Positions 10,960-54,118 of a stretch of DNA of 64,000 nucleotides are shown in pieces (the stretch's first letter is position 1; each line of letters begins with the position of its first letter). The stretch lies in NCBI GenBank assembly GCA_963576565.1, contig OY755039.1, positions 140,181,369-140,245,368 on the forward strand, read 5' to 3'. Below the pieces are notes generated by a model. That model was not told where the DNA came from, did no database searches, and saw only the letters and a program-made list of their open reading frames with translations. The translations under genes and the position numbers were made by a program. The stretch is from Aspidapion aeneum (lineage: Eukaryota; Arthropoda; Insecta; Coleoptera; Brentidae).

Positions 10960-11605
10960 AGAGAATTATTGAAATAAAGCCAGGCTATAATGGTGCCAGG
11001 TACAATTTTGACACCTTTACTGTAATATCAGCTGTGATCTTTTAACACACGGCCTTTGTTTACTATATGAACCGGAATAAATAGTGCCTTCTTTTATTAA
11101 TTGAAAATAAACGACGAAAGTTTTAAATTTGACTTTGATATGTCAATTTTGAAGGATCAACTGTCAGTTTTTAATGTGAATGTGTCAAAATAGTGCCTGG
11201 CACAATTATAGCCTGGCAGCGGCGTAGCGTGCCCGAAAGGGCGGGGGGGCGACAGCTAAAAAGGGCGCCTCTGAAAACTGATTGATGAAAAATCTTGTGG
11301 AAAAAAAAAGGTCAAAAAAAGCGCCTCTCACAAATCTTGCGACCAAAAAAAAAAAAAAAATGGTCATCATGTGTGAGGGGGCGGCCGATAAGTCACAACG
11401 GCGCCTCTCACGAATCTTGCGACCAAACAAAAACAAAAAAAAAGGTCATCATGTATGAGGGGGCGCCCGATAAGTCACAAGGGCGCCTCTCCCACCTATG
11501 GGGCGCCACTACCCTCGGGGCGGGGGGGGGGGGGGGGGGCGACGAACCCCCCGCGCCCCCCCCACGCTACGCCGCTGTAGCCTGGCTGTATTTCAATAAT
11601 TCTCT
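10960..11605. mobile_element. Foldback element H, nested in transposon G
   Basis: AGAGAATTATTGAAATAAAG at the left returns inverted at 11583-11605, and the next block (CCAGGCTATAATGGTGCCAGG) returns inverted around 11196-11216, where the hAT-like MITE splits the right arm. Related sequence (CTGCCTGGCACTATT) occurs near 60780 and 62135. Confidence 0.7.
11209..11585. mobile_element. hAT-like MITE with 8-bp target duplication TAGCCTGG
   Basis: The element at 11217-11577 has TIRs CAGCGGCGTAGCGTG / CACGCTACGCCGCTG and is flanked by TAGCCTGG at 11209-11216 and 11578-11585. The 8-bp duplication is the hAT hallmark. The interior has G and C runs and several copies of GGGCGCCTCTCA-like text, with no coding capacity. 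Same family as 349-608. Confidence 0.92.
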
Positions 11606-12076
11606 GATATCCATTCTTAAATAATTTTTAAATCGTCTGGATCATTTTCTCGTAAATCTTTTAATAGAAGGTCATGGCTAAATAGTTTCCTCTTAAGCAA
11701 ATAAGTTTTAACCCACTTGGAACGTCTCTCTTTTACACCACTATGCATTATTTTCATATTAATAATCATTCCCATACACAGAGCCTGCTTATATTTAGCA
11801 CTAAACAATTTACATACGCTATGCTTAAAATACCGTGCCGCATAAAACTTTCGACTTGACGAAATTCCACAGTTTTGGTTACACCGGCAGATAAATCTTG
11901 AGTTTTAGCCCACTAACGCGCGGTTATGTCTGCCACAGACCGATATGAAGGATCGATTCGAAAGATTTTTTTTGTGTTAGTGGACTGCAGCAGTTTTAAA
12001 CCGTTACGGACAAAACGGTCAGACTTATCTGTGCCGTTCCAAACCGACGGATCTACCTCTGTGTGTATGGCCAGCT

Positions 12077-12160
12077 ATTAATGAGTCCACAAAAATCTGA
12101 CAGAAGATGATTGTCAGGATCGAAGGAGGTGGAGAATAGGCGTCGGAAAACGTTCTAAAC
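12077..12160 (+). pseudogene. LINE copy A, 3' terminal piece
   Basis: Resumes after transposon G with codons for the basic C-terminus ahead of CCGACTAAATAAAATAAA. The last 80 bases match the ends of copies C and B. Confidence 0.8.
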
Positions 12161-13050
12161 CGACTAAATAAAATAAAAAAACAATACAATTATTTTAATA
12201 TAATTTTTTTTTAACATTTCAGGGCGGAATTTTAGTGGGCATGGATTAGTTTCTTAAAAAAGAATTGTGGCAACATCCCGATTATTTTTTCTAATTCAAA
12301 ATTCCCTGCTTATTTGCATTGTCTTGCATGCGTAGACCATTCAGAGCGTGTCTTCCAGGAAGAGCAATAAAATTTCTCCGAAAATCAAGAATAGCGCTAC
12401 TGGTTTCGAAAGAAATAGAAATTATGGTATAACGCACTGTATGTCTGACAATACGTTGGGTTCTTTTTTTTATCTTGTTTGTGGGGGGTCGGGAGAAATC
12501 ATAGTGTATCAAAGGTCAAGAAAGATTATAAATTTTTTAAAGTTATACAACCTTATATTATTGACTGAAGAACCGTGTAGTTATTCAATCAATAGCTTAT
12601 AAAATAAACGGAACCTACAGGGTTCCCAAAGTAGGATCTAGGAGCAGAGCCGTACACAGGAAAAAACTTCAGGGAGGTGGGGATGAAAAAATTTCATAAA
12701 AAATTGTGCAATTTTTTTTCTTGTTTGATGAGAAATCTCTTTTAACACACTTTATCAAATATTTCGGAGGGGGATTGATCCCCTTTGATCCCCGCCTGGG
12801 TACAGCCTTGTGTAGGTGTAGAATCTTCAGAAGTCAAACGGAAATGTATATAGATATCAGTTTCAAGAATTTTCGCAGAATATAAAGTTGGGCGTTCCGG
12901 CAAAATAAAGCTATTTACAACTTATCACTTAAAAAATAAACCACTAGGGGGCTTGTGTAACCCGTGAAAAAAAATTTCACCCGAATTTTTTTTTTATCTC
13001 AAAAGCTGTTTTCGTTTAATTTTTTTCCGATAACCTTTTAAAAAAAGGTT
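12161..13050. other. Upstream region of the host gene
   Basis: No gene seen. 12648-12815 looks like a MITE with ends CAGAGCCGTACACAGG and CCTGGGTACAGCCTTG. A partial relative, inverted, lies at 53343-53470. The rest is AT-rich. Confidence 0.5.
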
Positions 13051-13054
13051 ACCA

Positions 13055-13060
13055 TATAAA
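13055..13060 (+). promoter_or_regulatory. Candidate TATA box of the host gene
   Basis: TATAAA lies 92 bases upstream of the initiator ATG (13152), which would place transcription start near 13085-13090 and give a 5' leader of about 65 nt. It is next to a small palindrome (TAACCTTTT...AAAAGGTTA, 13031-13051). The position fits a strongly expressed insect secretory gene but is not proof. Confidence 0.5.
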
Positions 13061-13151
13061 ATCAAAATCCGCGCCTAATCTTGTGACACTTTTGGGTTTA
13101 AGTTGTTCATAGAATAGTGTTGCTTTATGTTGTAGTTTTTTTAATTTAAGT

Positions 13152-44309
<31,158 letters not shown>

Positions 44310-44429
44310 AATATAAAAAAATTATGGAGGTGGAATGGTCACTTTCGGGGTACATTAGTGAACCTGAAAATGATTATTTGATCCCTTTCAATATAATTTT
44401 ATTATCTCAGTTTAATCTATTTAATAGGC

Positions 44430-44435
44430 AATAAA
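44430..44435 (+). promoter_or_regulatory. Candidate polyadenylation signal of the host gene
   Basis: AATAAA about 120 bases after the stop codon at 44309, the first such signal downstream. It supports 44130-44309 being the terminal exon. Confidence 0.55.
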
Positions 44436-44480
44436 AATTGCTTCGGATGTAGTTACACTTCTTTGTTTACCTTGTTTCAG

Positions 44481-44570
44481 CTGATGATGGGTCTGTTTAG
44501 ACTCGAAACATTTCCGAAAACCCAAAACAATAACGACTCAGAAGACGTTGAGTTTTTTCTTTGTAAATAT
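44481..44570 (+). mobile_element. Penelope-type terminal fragment with hammerhead-like core, 3' of the host gene
   Basis: CTGATGAT is followed by a 5-bp stem (GGGTC/GACTC, six-base loop) and GAAAC. The spacing is the same as in the hairpin at 5683-6007. The fragment lies just after the candidate polyadenylation signal. Classification rests on that short pattern only. Confidence 0.4.
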
Positions 44571-46138
44571 TCATAAATTACCTGTTTTCAATTTACCAAA
44601 AGTATTTAAAGTTTTATTGTACTTTAGGGTTCCTCCGAGCTCAAATTCTTATTTGTTCTAAGAAAGTATATATTTTTGTATATTAATTTGCAAAAATTGG
44701 TTTCGCAACGTACCGGTTGGGATTTTTATGATTTTTTTCTTTATCCCTATTAATGAAATATTGTAATGCGATTATTTTTGCATTTCTTACTTAAGAACAT
44801 ACATATAATGCTTTTAAATAAACAATATACTTATTTTTTAATTCTTTTTATTGGAAATATAAGGTTTGCGATGTAAATCTTGTTAATAAAAAATTTTCCT
44901 TTTTACATAATTTCAAAACTGGGCTTTGAAAATATAAAATGAGCTATTTTGATAAAAACTCTATGTTTTCCTTATTAATTAGGGTCTAGCCGATTTATGC
45001 AAAAATAACTTTAAATTATGAAATAATTTTGGCCAGCTTTCAGTATAAAATGGCGCAAATGTGCAACGCCAAATTGCCTACGACCGCTGCGCGCTTAGGT
45101 TTTTTTAATTTAGGCACAATATGTTATTCATTTTCGGGCCCAAAAATAAGTCGAAAATTCCACAAATTTTATCCAATCTTTTCGAGCAGTTAATTAATAA
45201 ACAAAATTCTTCTTTTATTTAAAGTATGTCGGGCACCATTTTCTACCCGATGCGCATTATTACCCGCCGGGGTTGGCAATCGTGCACAAATACACTTTTG
45301 GGTATTTTCAATTTTAACTTTTTTATGTTAATATTTTTTTAAATATTGTTTCACGGATTTAAAGTAGAATAAATAGCGCATCCAAAACTGTTTTTAAAAT
45401 TACTATAATTATCATCCCCTCGACAGAACCACGGTTTTCGCTCAATACACACCATTCCCCGACTCTCCCCTAACTGTGTGCATTTTTAATAACCTTGTTT
45501 GAAAATCTTTGTATAAAATTTTGTATTTTATCTAGATTTATGCATTCAAAGCCCCCATCTCTTGCGCTACCCTACCGGTGACTATATAGATTTTAAATTT
45601 TTTTAAAATTAAACATTATCATCTTCAAAACCCAAACAATTCTCTTTTTCTTTCTTTTTGTTTAAAAAAATTATTTAAAATCGGTTCAGTCGTTTTGAAG
45701 CTATCACGACGCAAAAGCAATCCAATGAAAATCGCGTTTTTACCAAATATTTCGAAAACTAAAACTGAACTTTTAGTTTCTAATAATAGTTTCAGGTTTT
45801 CAGTAAAAATAGACCAACTAGACATTCCATTAGAAAACGTTCAAATACAAAAGTTATAGGGAATAAAAAGATTTGCAAATCTTGTTTTAACGATTTTTTT
45901 TACATAGGTAACCTAAAATTTTCCGAAATGTAGCGAACAACCCGGTTTTTACCTTTTTGCAGCTTTTTTTTACGAATTTTCTTTACTTTAAATACTATGG
46001 TTCTTTCGTTTTCAATAGTTTTATATGTTCTAATAATTTTTTTCAATTTTCACTGGTCTGTTAGGTCTCTTCAGGTTTAAAATTTATTAATATATTTTTT
46101 TTTACTTTTTTGCAGGTATCCAAAAGGGACCCAAAAGC
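44571..46138. other. Intergenic, no gene seen
   Basis: AT-rich. 45363-45435 is an inverted relative of 24385-24470. Near 45675 the block AAAATCGGTTCAGTCGTTTT resembles the conserved block of the MITE family. No coding signal. Confidence 0.45.
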
Positions 46139-46437
46139 AGTGGCGTAGCGAGAGTTCCTCTACAAGGTGGTCTTCAAAGTTTCGCCCCTGTTTTTTAAAA
46201 AGGGTTGATTTTTTTGAGTACGGTAAAAGTAAGGAACTGAAATTTTTTAAAATTGTAATTTTAGGTAGATTTATGTAAATAGTACCAAGACATAAATTTT
46301 AGTTTTTTACTGTTTAGAATAAGTAGCAAATTAAATGAATTCTAAACTTAATAATATCTTTTATTACATAAATTTCACACAGTTTAAAACCAAACAGCTA
46401 AAAGTCATTTATTTTTACAAGCTTTTATTTAACTTCA

Positions 46438-46467
46438 CCTGTATGTATGTATGTATGTATGTATGTA
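46438..46467. repeat. (GTAT)n microsatellite
   Basis: Seven GTAT units between CACCT and AATC. Confidence 0.9.
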
Positions 46468-46479
46468 ATCAAATCTTGC

Positions 46480-47290
46480 ACCTCATTGTTGAAGAACTTC
46501 CAAACATCCGATTGACTTCAAATTTCGCATAGCGTCTTAGTTCCGATGACAATACAATAATATGGTTTCATCGGGTACCTACCTCCCCCCTAACGTGGGG
46601 GGTGGAGAGGGTGTAAAACTTTAATTTGTCCGATTTAAAAAAAAATCAATATCGCGGATTCAAAATGGACGATTTAATGTCAAGTTTTTCTGATTACTTT
46701 CAACTGACTTCCACGTATTCGATTGACTTCAAATTTCGCATACCGTTATAGTTCCGATGACCATCCAATAATGTGGTATCACTGACTGCCTACCTCACCC
46801 CTAACCTGGAGGGCAGATAGGGGGTAAAATTTTAGTTTGTTGGATTTCCACCAAAATTGGTATCTGAGGGTTTTTGAGGATGGGGATTACGAATTTTTGA
46901 TCAGATTATGAAAATTCAATATGGCGGATTCAAAATGGACGATTTAATGTCAAGTTTTTCTGATTACTTTCAACTGACTTCCACGTGTCCGATTGACTTT
47001 AAATTTCGCATATCGTTATAGTTCCGATGACAATCCACTAATGTGGTATCACTGATTGCCTACTTCCCCCCTAACGTGAAGGGCGAAGAGGACGTAAAAT
47101 TTTAGTTTGTCGGATTTCCACCAAAATTGGTATCTGAGGGTTTTTGAGGATGATGATTACGAATTTTTGATCAGATTACAAAAATTCAATATGGCGGATT
47201 CAAAATTGACGATTTAATGACGAGTTTTTCTGATTACTTTCAACTGACTTCCACGTTGGTATCTGATTGATTTCAAAATTCACATCCTCT
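46480..47290. repeat. 270-bp tandem repeat, about three units
   Basis: CAATATSGCGGATTCAAAAT occurs at 46647, 46917 and 47187, exactly 270 bases apart, with the unit (CTTCCACGTxTCCGATTGACTTxAAATTTCGCAT, landmark GATTGACTTCAAATTTCGCA) readable from 46490. Copies are diverged by some per cent. A hAT-like end (CAGTGGCGTAGCGAGAG, 46139) lies before the array. Confidence 0.85.
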
Positions 47291-47479
47291 CCCGCTAAAA
47301 AAGGGAGGGGGGCGTAGAAGAGGTAAGGCTTTAGTTTGTTCGATCTCGACCAAAATTAATTAATTCTAGCGTATAATGATAATAATAATAACGAACAGTT
47401 TTAGGAATTGACAGGAAAGACCCCCTGCAATATTGATGCGCTAGCTGAAATGCATAGACAAATCTAAAAATTAAAAAAT

Positions 47480-47992
47480 AAATTTAGAAAAAAAAAACTT
47501 TTTGAAAATAAGCTTTTATAACATGGACTAAAAAGCATAAAATAAGTTTTTGAGTGTTCTGATATCATAGTAATAAAAGCGATGGGCGTATTTAATATTA
47601 GGTAAATGCCTTTCCATGCTCATTTGGTGGATCGTCCACAACCGACTCTTCTTTTTCAATGTGACAAAATAAATCGACACACTGCCGGTCGCGGATGATC
47701 TGCCTAATATGAAGCAGGCGTAATAATGTCTATCCATATCAGAAAAATGTAAGGGTAGTTTGAGTAGGGTTGGGGTGGGTTGGGTTGAGTTAAATTGTCT
47801 ACCCTTACATTTCTCTGCTATAATTTAATGAATTTGGATTTTCACTAAACTTCGAATTAACAAGGCTAAAATAAAAACGGTTAAATTTCCTTACGCCCAT
47901 CGCTTTTATTATTATGATATCAGAACACTCAAAAAATTATTTTATGCTTTTTAGTCCATGTTATAAAAGCTTGTTTTCAAAAAGTTTTTTTT
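47480..47992. mobile_element. Foldback MITE
   Basis: About 47485-47592 (AGCTTTTATAACATGGACTA ... AAAAGCGATGGGCGTA) returns inverted at about 47890-47990. About 300 bases lie between the arms. No TSD recognised. Confidence 0.65.
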
Positions 47993-48117
47993 TTAATTTA
48001 TTTTCAATTACCTCAAATCAAATCTATAAAGGTGTATGTGATAAAGTCGACCACTTTGGGTTTGATATAGGATTTGGTAATTTCCCACAAGCCACTTGCT
48101 GAAGTTTTTGTTTCTCT

Positions 48118-49375
48118 CATATTTTTCCGTGGTTAGCTCGATAGGATAACCTAACGGGGGTCCAAGATCTAATGGACACCTAATAAGTGTTGACAGTTAA
48201 TTGTTTCGTCCTTATGGGACTCCTCAGAACATTGCTTGGTAAATGCGACACCCTTGCGAAGTTAATCATACATGGGCGCACCCAGGGGGGGGGCGGGGCT
48301 CCCCCCAAGCCTTATATTTTTTTACATATTTTCTATATATTTCATGATAAAACACAAAAAAATAGCTTAAAATTTGACATCATGAGGCTTCGGGCCCCCC
48401 CCAAGACACATTCCTGGGTGCGCCACTGAATCATGTCGTGGAATCTGACGATGCGCGACTTTCGTCTACCGGCTACCCTATCCTTTTCTACGGGACGGAT
48501 TCACACAATCTTTGTTTGTTGTTTTTGAGGTTCCCACCAACCACCCATTTGCTCTCAGTGCAATGAAGTTTCGATGTTAGCTGTAGCAACTCAGTAGAAA
48601 ACCCCTACTTGGTTCAAGGCCACTCCTGAGCGCTCATCTTGACGGCTGAATATTGACCTGGCCAGGCTTGATTGATCTTGATGCTACGTCTGGACCCAAT
48701 GGACTGATCTGTTTTCGCTATTCCGGGTTTTCTTTTATACCCTCTGGGTGAAACAATGATTTCTTATTGGTCCGTTTTTGGCTCCGCCTCCTCTATATAA
48801 TGGTCCCTACGACAATCAGACCGTTTTGTCTCTGATCCTACGTCTATAGTGAGAAAACCCTCGCAAGAAGCGCCATCTACATAGATACAAGTGAAACTAT
48901 AACCTATATATATATATATATATCGATCAATGAAAAGATCGATTGCAAAGAAAAAGAAACCATCCGTGACCTACGACAGCACCTCTGTCTTTCAGGCCAA
49001 AGCAACGCTAATTAGCGTTCTACCCACCATCAGACGTGAGCGTCAATCAGCGGAATTTTTTAGCTAAATAATTCTAACAAACGTAAATTTTAGTATCCGT
49101 GAATTTAAAAATTAAACAAGTTTTCATGGCTAATCGGGTAAAAAGGAGTTTTTTTTCTCATATTTTTCCGTGGTTAGCTCAAAAGCTTGACCTCACGGAG
49201 GTCCAAGATTTAATGGACACCTAATAAGTGTTGACAGTTAATTGTTTCGTCCTTATGGAACTCCTCAGAACACTGCTTGGTCAATGTGACACCCTTGCGA
49301 AGTTAATCAGACCGTTTTGTCTCTGATCCTACGTCTATAGTGAGAAAACCCTCGCAAGAAGCGCCATCTACACAA
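48118..49375. repeat. Direct duplication (48118-48268 / 49155-49306, and 48817-48883 / 49307-49372)
   Basis: TCTCATATTTTTCCGTGGTT ... GCGAAGTTAATCA and then GACCGTTTTGTCTCTGATCC ... GCGCCATCTACA occur twice. In the second copy the two blocks are contiguous; in the first they are separated by 548 bp that includes the MITE at 48270. Confidence 0.8.
48270..48427. mobile_element. hAT-like MITE (ends GGGCGCACCCAGG)
   Basis: CATGGGCGCACCCAGG and CCTGGGTGCGCCACTG frame G and C runs. AATCAT on both sides may be part of an 8-bp target duplication. No coding sequence. Confidence 0.65.
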
Positions 49376-50981
49376 TCAATCAATCAAACAACATACAAGA
49401 TGCATGGGGAACCACCTATAACCTTATTCTAGCGCACTTATATTATACTAGTGTCCATTTTAAAGAAAAAACTTTCAAATTTCTTCAGTATTTTAAGGAT
49501 TTTTCTGAAATTTAACTTTAAAATATCGTACATATGGTACGTCCGTTATCATGGAATGGCTGATTAATAGTTATTTGTTTAGTATTAATATGGAAATTCC
49601 TTGGCAAACCGCCACAGATAAACTTTGTAGCGAAATGCAGCCTTGGTCCTTGTTCGACCACAAACGACGATGAAAGGGGGTTGAAATGCCACATATTACC
49701 TCCCTAACGAGCGTCCCATAATTATGGCCTGTTCTGACCATCCCCATCCCTAAAAACACGAAATTCGGTTTCACACGTACAACTCATCCAAACTCATCTT
49801 AAAAGATCAAAGAATAAGGGAGAATGTAGGTGTGAGGAAGAAACACTTATAAAAGGGTGAACTGGACAATAGAAGTTAAGTGTGTCCTTTATATTGGAAT
49901 CGATTTCGTAATATTAAATCATCCAAAATGTTCTTAGGGAATGCGGTAGTAGGATGAAAATAGGTAGGAGTGAGATGAAGGATTAATGGATGAATTGGGG
50001 AAGTTAGGAAGTGATCATGTGGTCATGTGTGTTGTAGTAGTATGGAGTTTAATGTGAATTCCACAAATTTTATTAAGCCCTAAATATGTCAGTTTCCAAA
50101 GTGGAAATGTGTTGCAAATATTTGTCTCGATTTTAGAACATATCAAAGATATATGAAGGGTTAAGGGAAAAAACAAGGAATGTCACATTGACTGTGTTTT
50201 GAGATAATTAAAAATTTAGAATTTGGAAGGAATATCTTTAAACCAAGGTATTAAGGAAATTATATAAATTTATATTTGTTAAAGAAAAAGTATAATCTAA
50301 TAAATATATGAACACATTTTATTGAAATTTTTAGAAAACAGATAAAAAAAATTAAAAAGAATCTAACTACACGAAAAAAACGAAAAAAACAAGGAATGTC
50401 CCCTGGTTGCACAAACTTCCAGCTAAGTTAAAAAATCTCACTGTTAATAAAAAAAAAAGAAAATAGTAAAGGTAAAGTAAATCCTATTATTTGTAAGGTA
50501 GGGTAGTGTAATAGGCCTGAGCATCACGTATACAAAACCTCATCAGTGTCATCAGATTTTTGTATTTTGCAGCAGGAATTGGTAATAGATCTGAAAATTT
50601 TAAATCAAAATTTTATTGACAGACTCACATTAAACAAACTTGTCAAAAATGTGTCTTATTTTAACGTGTTATAGGCTGTTCTTGTTTCGCAGACACAAAG
50701 AATCAGATTGCCAGTATGACAAACAGTTTCCAAGTGCAAACATTTTTAATATTTGGAAAGTACTTATTTTTGAAATGTTGTACCGTAAAAAACACACACA
50801 TTATAACTTACCGGTAATATGCGGGAGATGGAAGTTCAAACTTACCTTCTGACACGTATAAACAAATAAACTAAACGATTAACAATCGTTTATTTCTTTT
50901 TATGTTGTGATTGATGTTCCAGTGGACCCTCCTTGTTCTTACCTTTTACGCATATTTATGACACGGTCCTAGTTTTTAGCC
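49376..50981. other. Intergenic, no gene seen
   Basis: AT-rich with short ORFs only. 50640-50852 is a 70-codon ORF without motif or splice support. I see no RNA gene. Confidence 0.45.
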
Positions 50982-52091
50982 ACCAGTGTCAGGAGCGTCT
51001 GGTGCATAAGGGCGGCAGAGCTGCAGAACCCCCAAAATTTTCACATTATTTAACTATTTTTCAGCTGCTGCTATTTTTCTAATATAATTATTTTATTTCT
51101 AAAATTATTGGAATAGCACTATATTTTCGGTCCGGTGTTGGTATAGTAGGCCTTCAAATCGCGTACGTGTGTTAAGTATGATGCCGCGCGCCGTCGCCGA
51201 AGGCCGCATTTCACAGTCGGTCAAATGAAGTTATTGGCATTGGTGCGCTGCTAAATTGCAACACAACGTAGCTGGGCGGCTAACGAGATCTGTGCTCGGC
51301 TAGGATCCCCTCCCTTCGCCCCGCACCCCACTTGCTCGTGGGTTTAGATAGCGAAATCTAGGCAAAAATAGAGCTGCAAAACTTGCAGTTCTAGACAATT
51401 GTCAGTTCCAGTACAATTCCGGGCGGGCGGGCTCAGCGTTGCGTGCTTGCGGGCGCATTTATTTATTTAGAAGACGCCAAACGCATGAGCGGGAGGTTAT
51501 GGTCGTGTTTGTTGTTTGTTTTTGTATAATTGTGTCACAATGAATGTGGTGGATAATTTAATTAATGTAAAAAAATTATCTCTCTTTACTTATGAAGAAA
51601 AACTAAAACTGAAAGAAGAAGGACGGCCATTGCCCGATATTTTAATAGAAAAGTGTGGTTCAAGCCGCGGAAAATCGTATAAAAGGATTTTTACAAGAGA
51701 AATTTATGCCAGAAACGACTGGATATGCGGATGCAATAAAAAACTTGTGAGTTTGAGTTAAATGTGAAGTTAAATTTAAATACATTTAAGTATACAAACT
51801 TATTCGAGTACTGCCCAAAAGTGTACGAGTACGAGTTCTCAGATGTCTAGAAAATACGTGCAGGCAAAACATTGGTGAGTACATATTATGCTAAGGTAGT
51901 GAATTAGAATTAAATCTTTTGTAAAAACGCTATTTTTTCCTAGGCATTGTAATTTTTGTCAAAACAAACTTGGCAATTTTTTACTTTTTATAATAGACAC
52001 GTGATCTGGAGACTGTAAAAAAATAGCATTTTTTATACCCTATCGGCAGAACTCACAAACTTTACTGTCACGAGACGCCACTGACCAGTGT
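50982..52091 (+). mobile_element. hAT element with 8-bp target duplication ACCAGTGT
   Basis: The element 50990-52083 has ends CAGGAGCGTCTGGTG and CACGAGACGCCACTG (12 of 15 positions inverted-complementary) and ACCAGTGT at 50982-50989 and 52084-52091. It retains the 5' coding part (51540-51746) and the 3' end; the transposase core is missing. An inverted partial copy is at 61143-61725. Confidence 0.88.
51540..51761 (+). pseudogene. N-terminal fragment of a ZMYM1-like hAT transposase
   Basis: Starts MNVVDNLINVKKLSLFTYEE and carries IEKCGSSRGKSYKRIFTRE and NDWICGCNKK. The last motif resembles the start of the cysteine-rich zinc finger (W.CGC...ALFCFPC) of ZMYM1-like hAT proteins. A GTGAGT at 51747 suggests this was a first exon with the finger continuing in the next. 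The following exons are deleted. The inverted copy (61684-61399) is nearly the same and reads on past a small indel. Confidence 0.65.
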
Positions 52092-52304
52092 ACAGCAAAT
52101 GGTAGATATGCATTATACCTTTTAGATGGCGTTATTACTTCCATTTCTTAAAAATTGTGACATTCCCTGTTTTTTCCCTTCACCCTTCATATAAAAGTTC
52201 TGCATCTATGGCTGTATTATGAGTATAGTGTGATTTAAAAGCCAGAAAGAAGCATCAATAATTTTTTGGAAAACTGGAAATTTTTGTCACATTGGTGGAT
52301 TGCT

Positions 52305-52490
52305 CTATCTATTGTATTTATCTATTTGGCCTTCTTCGATCCATTTTTGGACATAGGCTTCCTCCAGTATCTTCCAATCTTCTCTGTCTATCGCCGAATT
52401 CATCTCTCTAGTTCCCGCATCTTTCTTCAAATCGCCCGCCCATCTCATTTGGGGTTTTTCCCTACTTCTTTTATTTTCCCAAAGCCTTCA
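52305..52490 (-). pseudogene. C-terminal fragment of a third non-LTR retrotransposon type
   Basis: Read on the minus strand: KPQMRWAGDLKKDAG, then SAIDREDWKILEEAYVQKWI, ending in TAG at 52307-52305. The order RW..D.....G......A.DR..W....EA...W is typical of the extreme C-terminus of LINE reverse transcriptase ORFs. It differs from the LINE A-D family. Confidence 0.7.
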
Positions 52491-54118
52491 GCAGGGTTGG
52501 ATGGGCTCAAACAAACTGACCCTGGCAATTTTTTTTTATTCGGCCCTTGCTTCGGCACAAAAATTTTACGGCAAAGAAAACGAAGCCATATTGTGGTATT
52601 TTTGTTTTTGATATTATGGAGGTTTTGTTATTAAATACCATGCCAGTTTTAAAGGATGTTTTTGCATTTTGAGAAAAAAAACTTAATATAAACATATGTA
52701 TGCATGTCCTAAACATCCTAACTTGTGAGATACAAGGTGTTTAAAGACTCCTTTTTTATTAATATCTGTGATGCTGCTCTAGATATTTTTGTAAAGTTAT
52801 ATATTCTGTATGCCTATATTAACCACTAAGTACCTAATAACATAATTAATATCAAATTTTTTCACAAAATGAAAACAAAAAAAAATAAAAACGTACAAAA
52901 TGTCAACATACGTACAACAGCACTGCCCCCGTTAGTTAAAAGGCTGCAAGTAATTTTTTTTCGAATTTAGGTTTTTGGTCTCGACGGATTTTCCTTTATG
53001 TCCTATGTAATAAAATTTAAAAAAAAACCTAAAAAAAAACAAATAGCAGTAACTGTAACTCCCTTATGAACAATTAAAACGTTGAAGTCGTTTTTTCCGA
53101 ACCACACTTTCGTCACTTGCGCCCTTTTAACTACCGGGGGCAAGGCAGGTATGCTAATTTTTCATATGGTAACGACTTTTTTAATAATGAACTTGATGCT
53201 GCAATTTTATGTAAGATCTCCTTATATTAATTTCAATTGGACCCAATACCGATTTTTCAATCGGTTAATCGATTTCTTAGTTTTGTTATGTATTTTAGCA
53301 CCAAAAATGATCTTTCGCAACTAAGATATGAGATATTGGCAAGGCCGTACCGAAGGGGAGATCAATCCCCACCAAAATAGTCAACAAAGTGTGTTTAAAG
53401 AGATTTCACAACAGCAACACAAATAAGAAAAAAAATGGGACAATATTTTTATTACATTTTTTTAATATCCCAATTTTTTCTTCTGTATATAATTAAGTTA
53501 GTGCCATTATCACATTATCTCCTTGATACATTATACTTATTTTAGTTTTACATGTAACTTTGGGCTTTTGTTACCTTATCCCTGTTTGATTTTATAAATT
53601 TCCAGGTCTGGGATCCATATGTGAGTACAGGTTTACCAACTTTCTTGTTTTGAGGTACTGAGAATATTTTTTACTTTTTAATATGTGGTTAACTTACCGA
53701 TTATTCATCAAACAACAAATATAGCAAATTTAAAAATGTCTTCGGAAGCAAACAAGATGTTACTCACTGACGTTAGAGTATGATTAATGATGGAAAATTG
53801 CAGATATTAAATAAGTCCCTCACTTAAGATGATATTTCGCGCGGCGATGGTCAAGTCGGCACTAAGAAGTTTATTTTGCTTTTGCAGATTACAATTGAGT
53901 GAATTTTCTTATAAAACTTTTCTGTTTTACGACGTTAAGTTGAATGGTCAGCTTATAAATTGAAATATTATGGCAGGATTGCCATAGTTTCGTATTTAAA
54001 AAATCAGGAAAGCTCCAGTGATGCTCTTTTTTTTTCCTAACTCTAAAATTTTCTGTGAATAGAGGCTTATTGTAATAAAGCCATGCATTAACAGTATCAG
54101 GCCATTGTCAGGCAATAT
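52491..54118. other. Intergenic, with one MITE end
   Basis: 53343-53470 matches part of the MITE at 12648-12815 in inverse orientation (GGCCGTACCGAAGGGGAGAT). The 80-codon ORF at 53082-53324 has no motif. No gene is supportable. Confidence 0.45.

Larger units (their letters stand above)
10666..12076. mobile_element. DNA transposon G inserted in LINE copy A
   Basis: Ends AGGTGGCCATACACACAGAG and its inverted form. The TIR extends about 40 bases, including GATCCGCCGGTTTGGAACGG. The target is probably ATCAAT (10660-10665) duplicated as ATTAAT (12077-12082). There is no transposase inside. Much of the interior is taken by the younger foldback at 10960-11605. Superfamily not assigned. Confidence 0.75.

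Noticed and set aside
48595..48660. Possible tRNA-like box B (GGTTCAAGGCC) near 48612
   Set aside because: No cloverleaf can be drawn and the box-A-like text upstream is too close; no SINE tail or target duplication seen.
53082..53324. 80-codon hydrophobic ORF as a membrane protein
   Set aside because: Low complexity, no homologous motif, no splice or promoter support, AT-rich intergenic setting.
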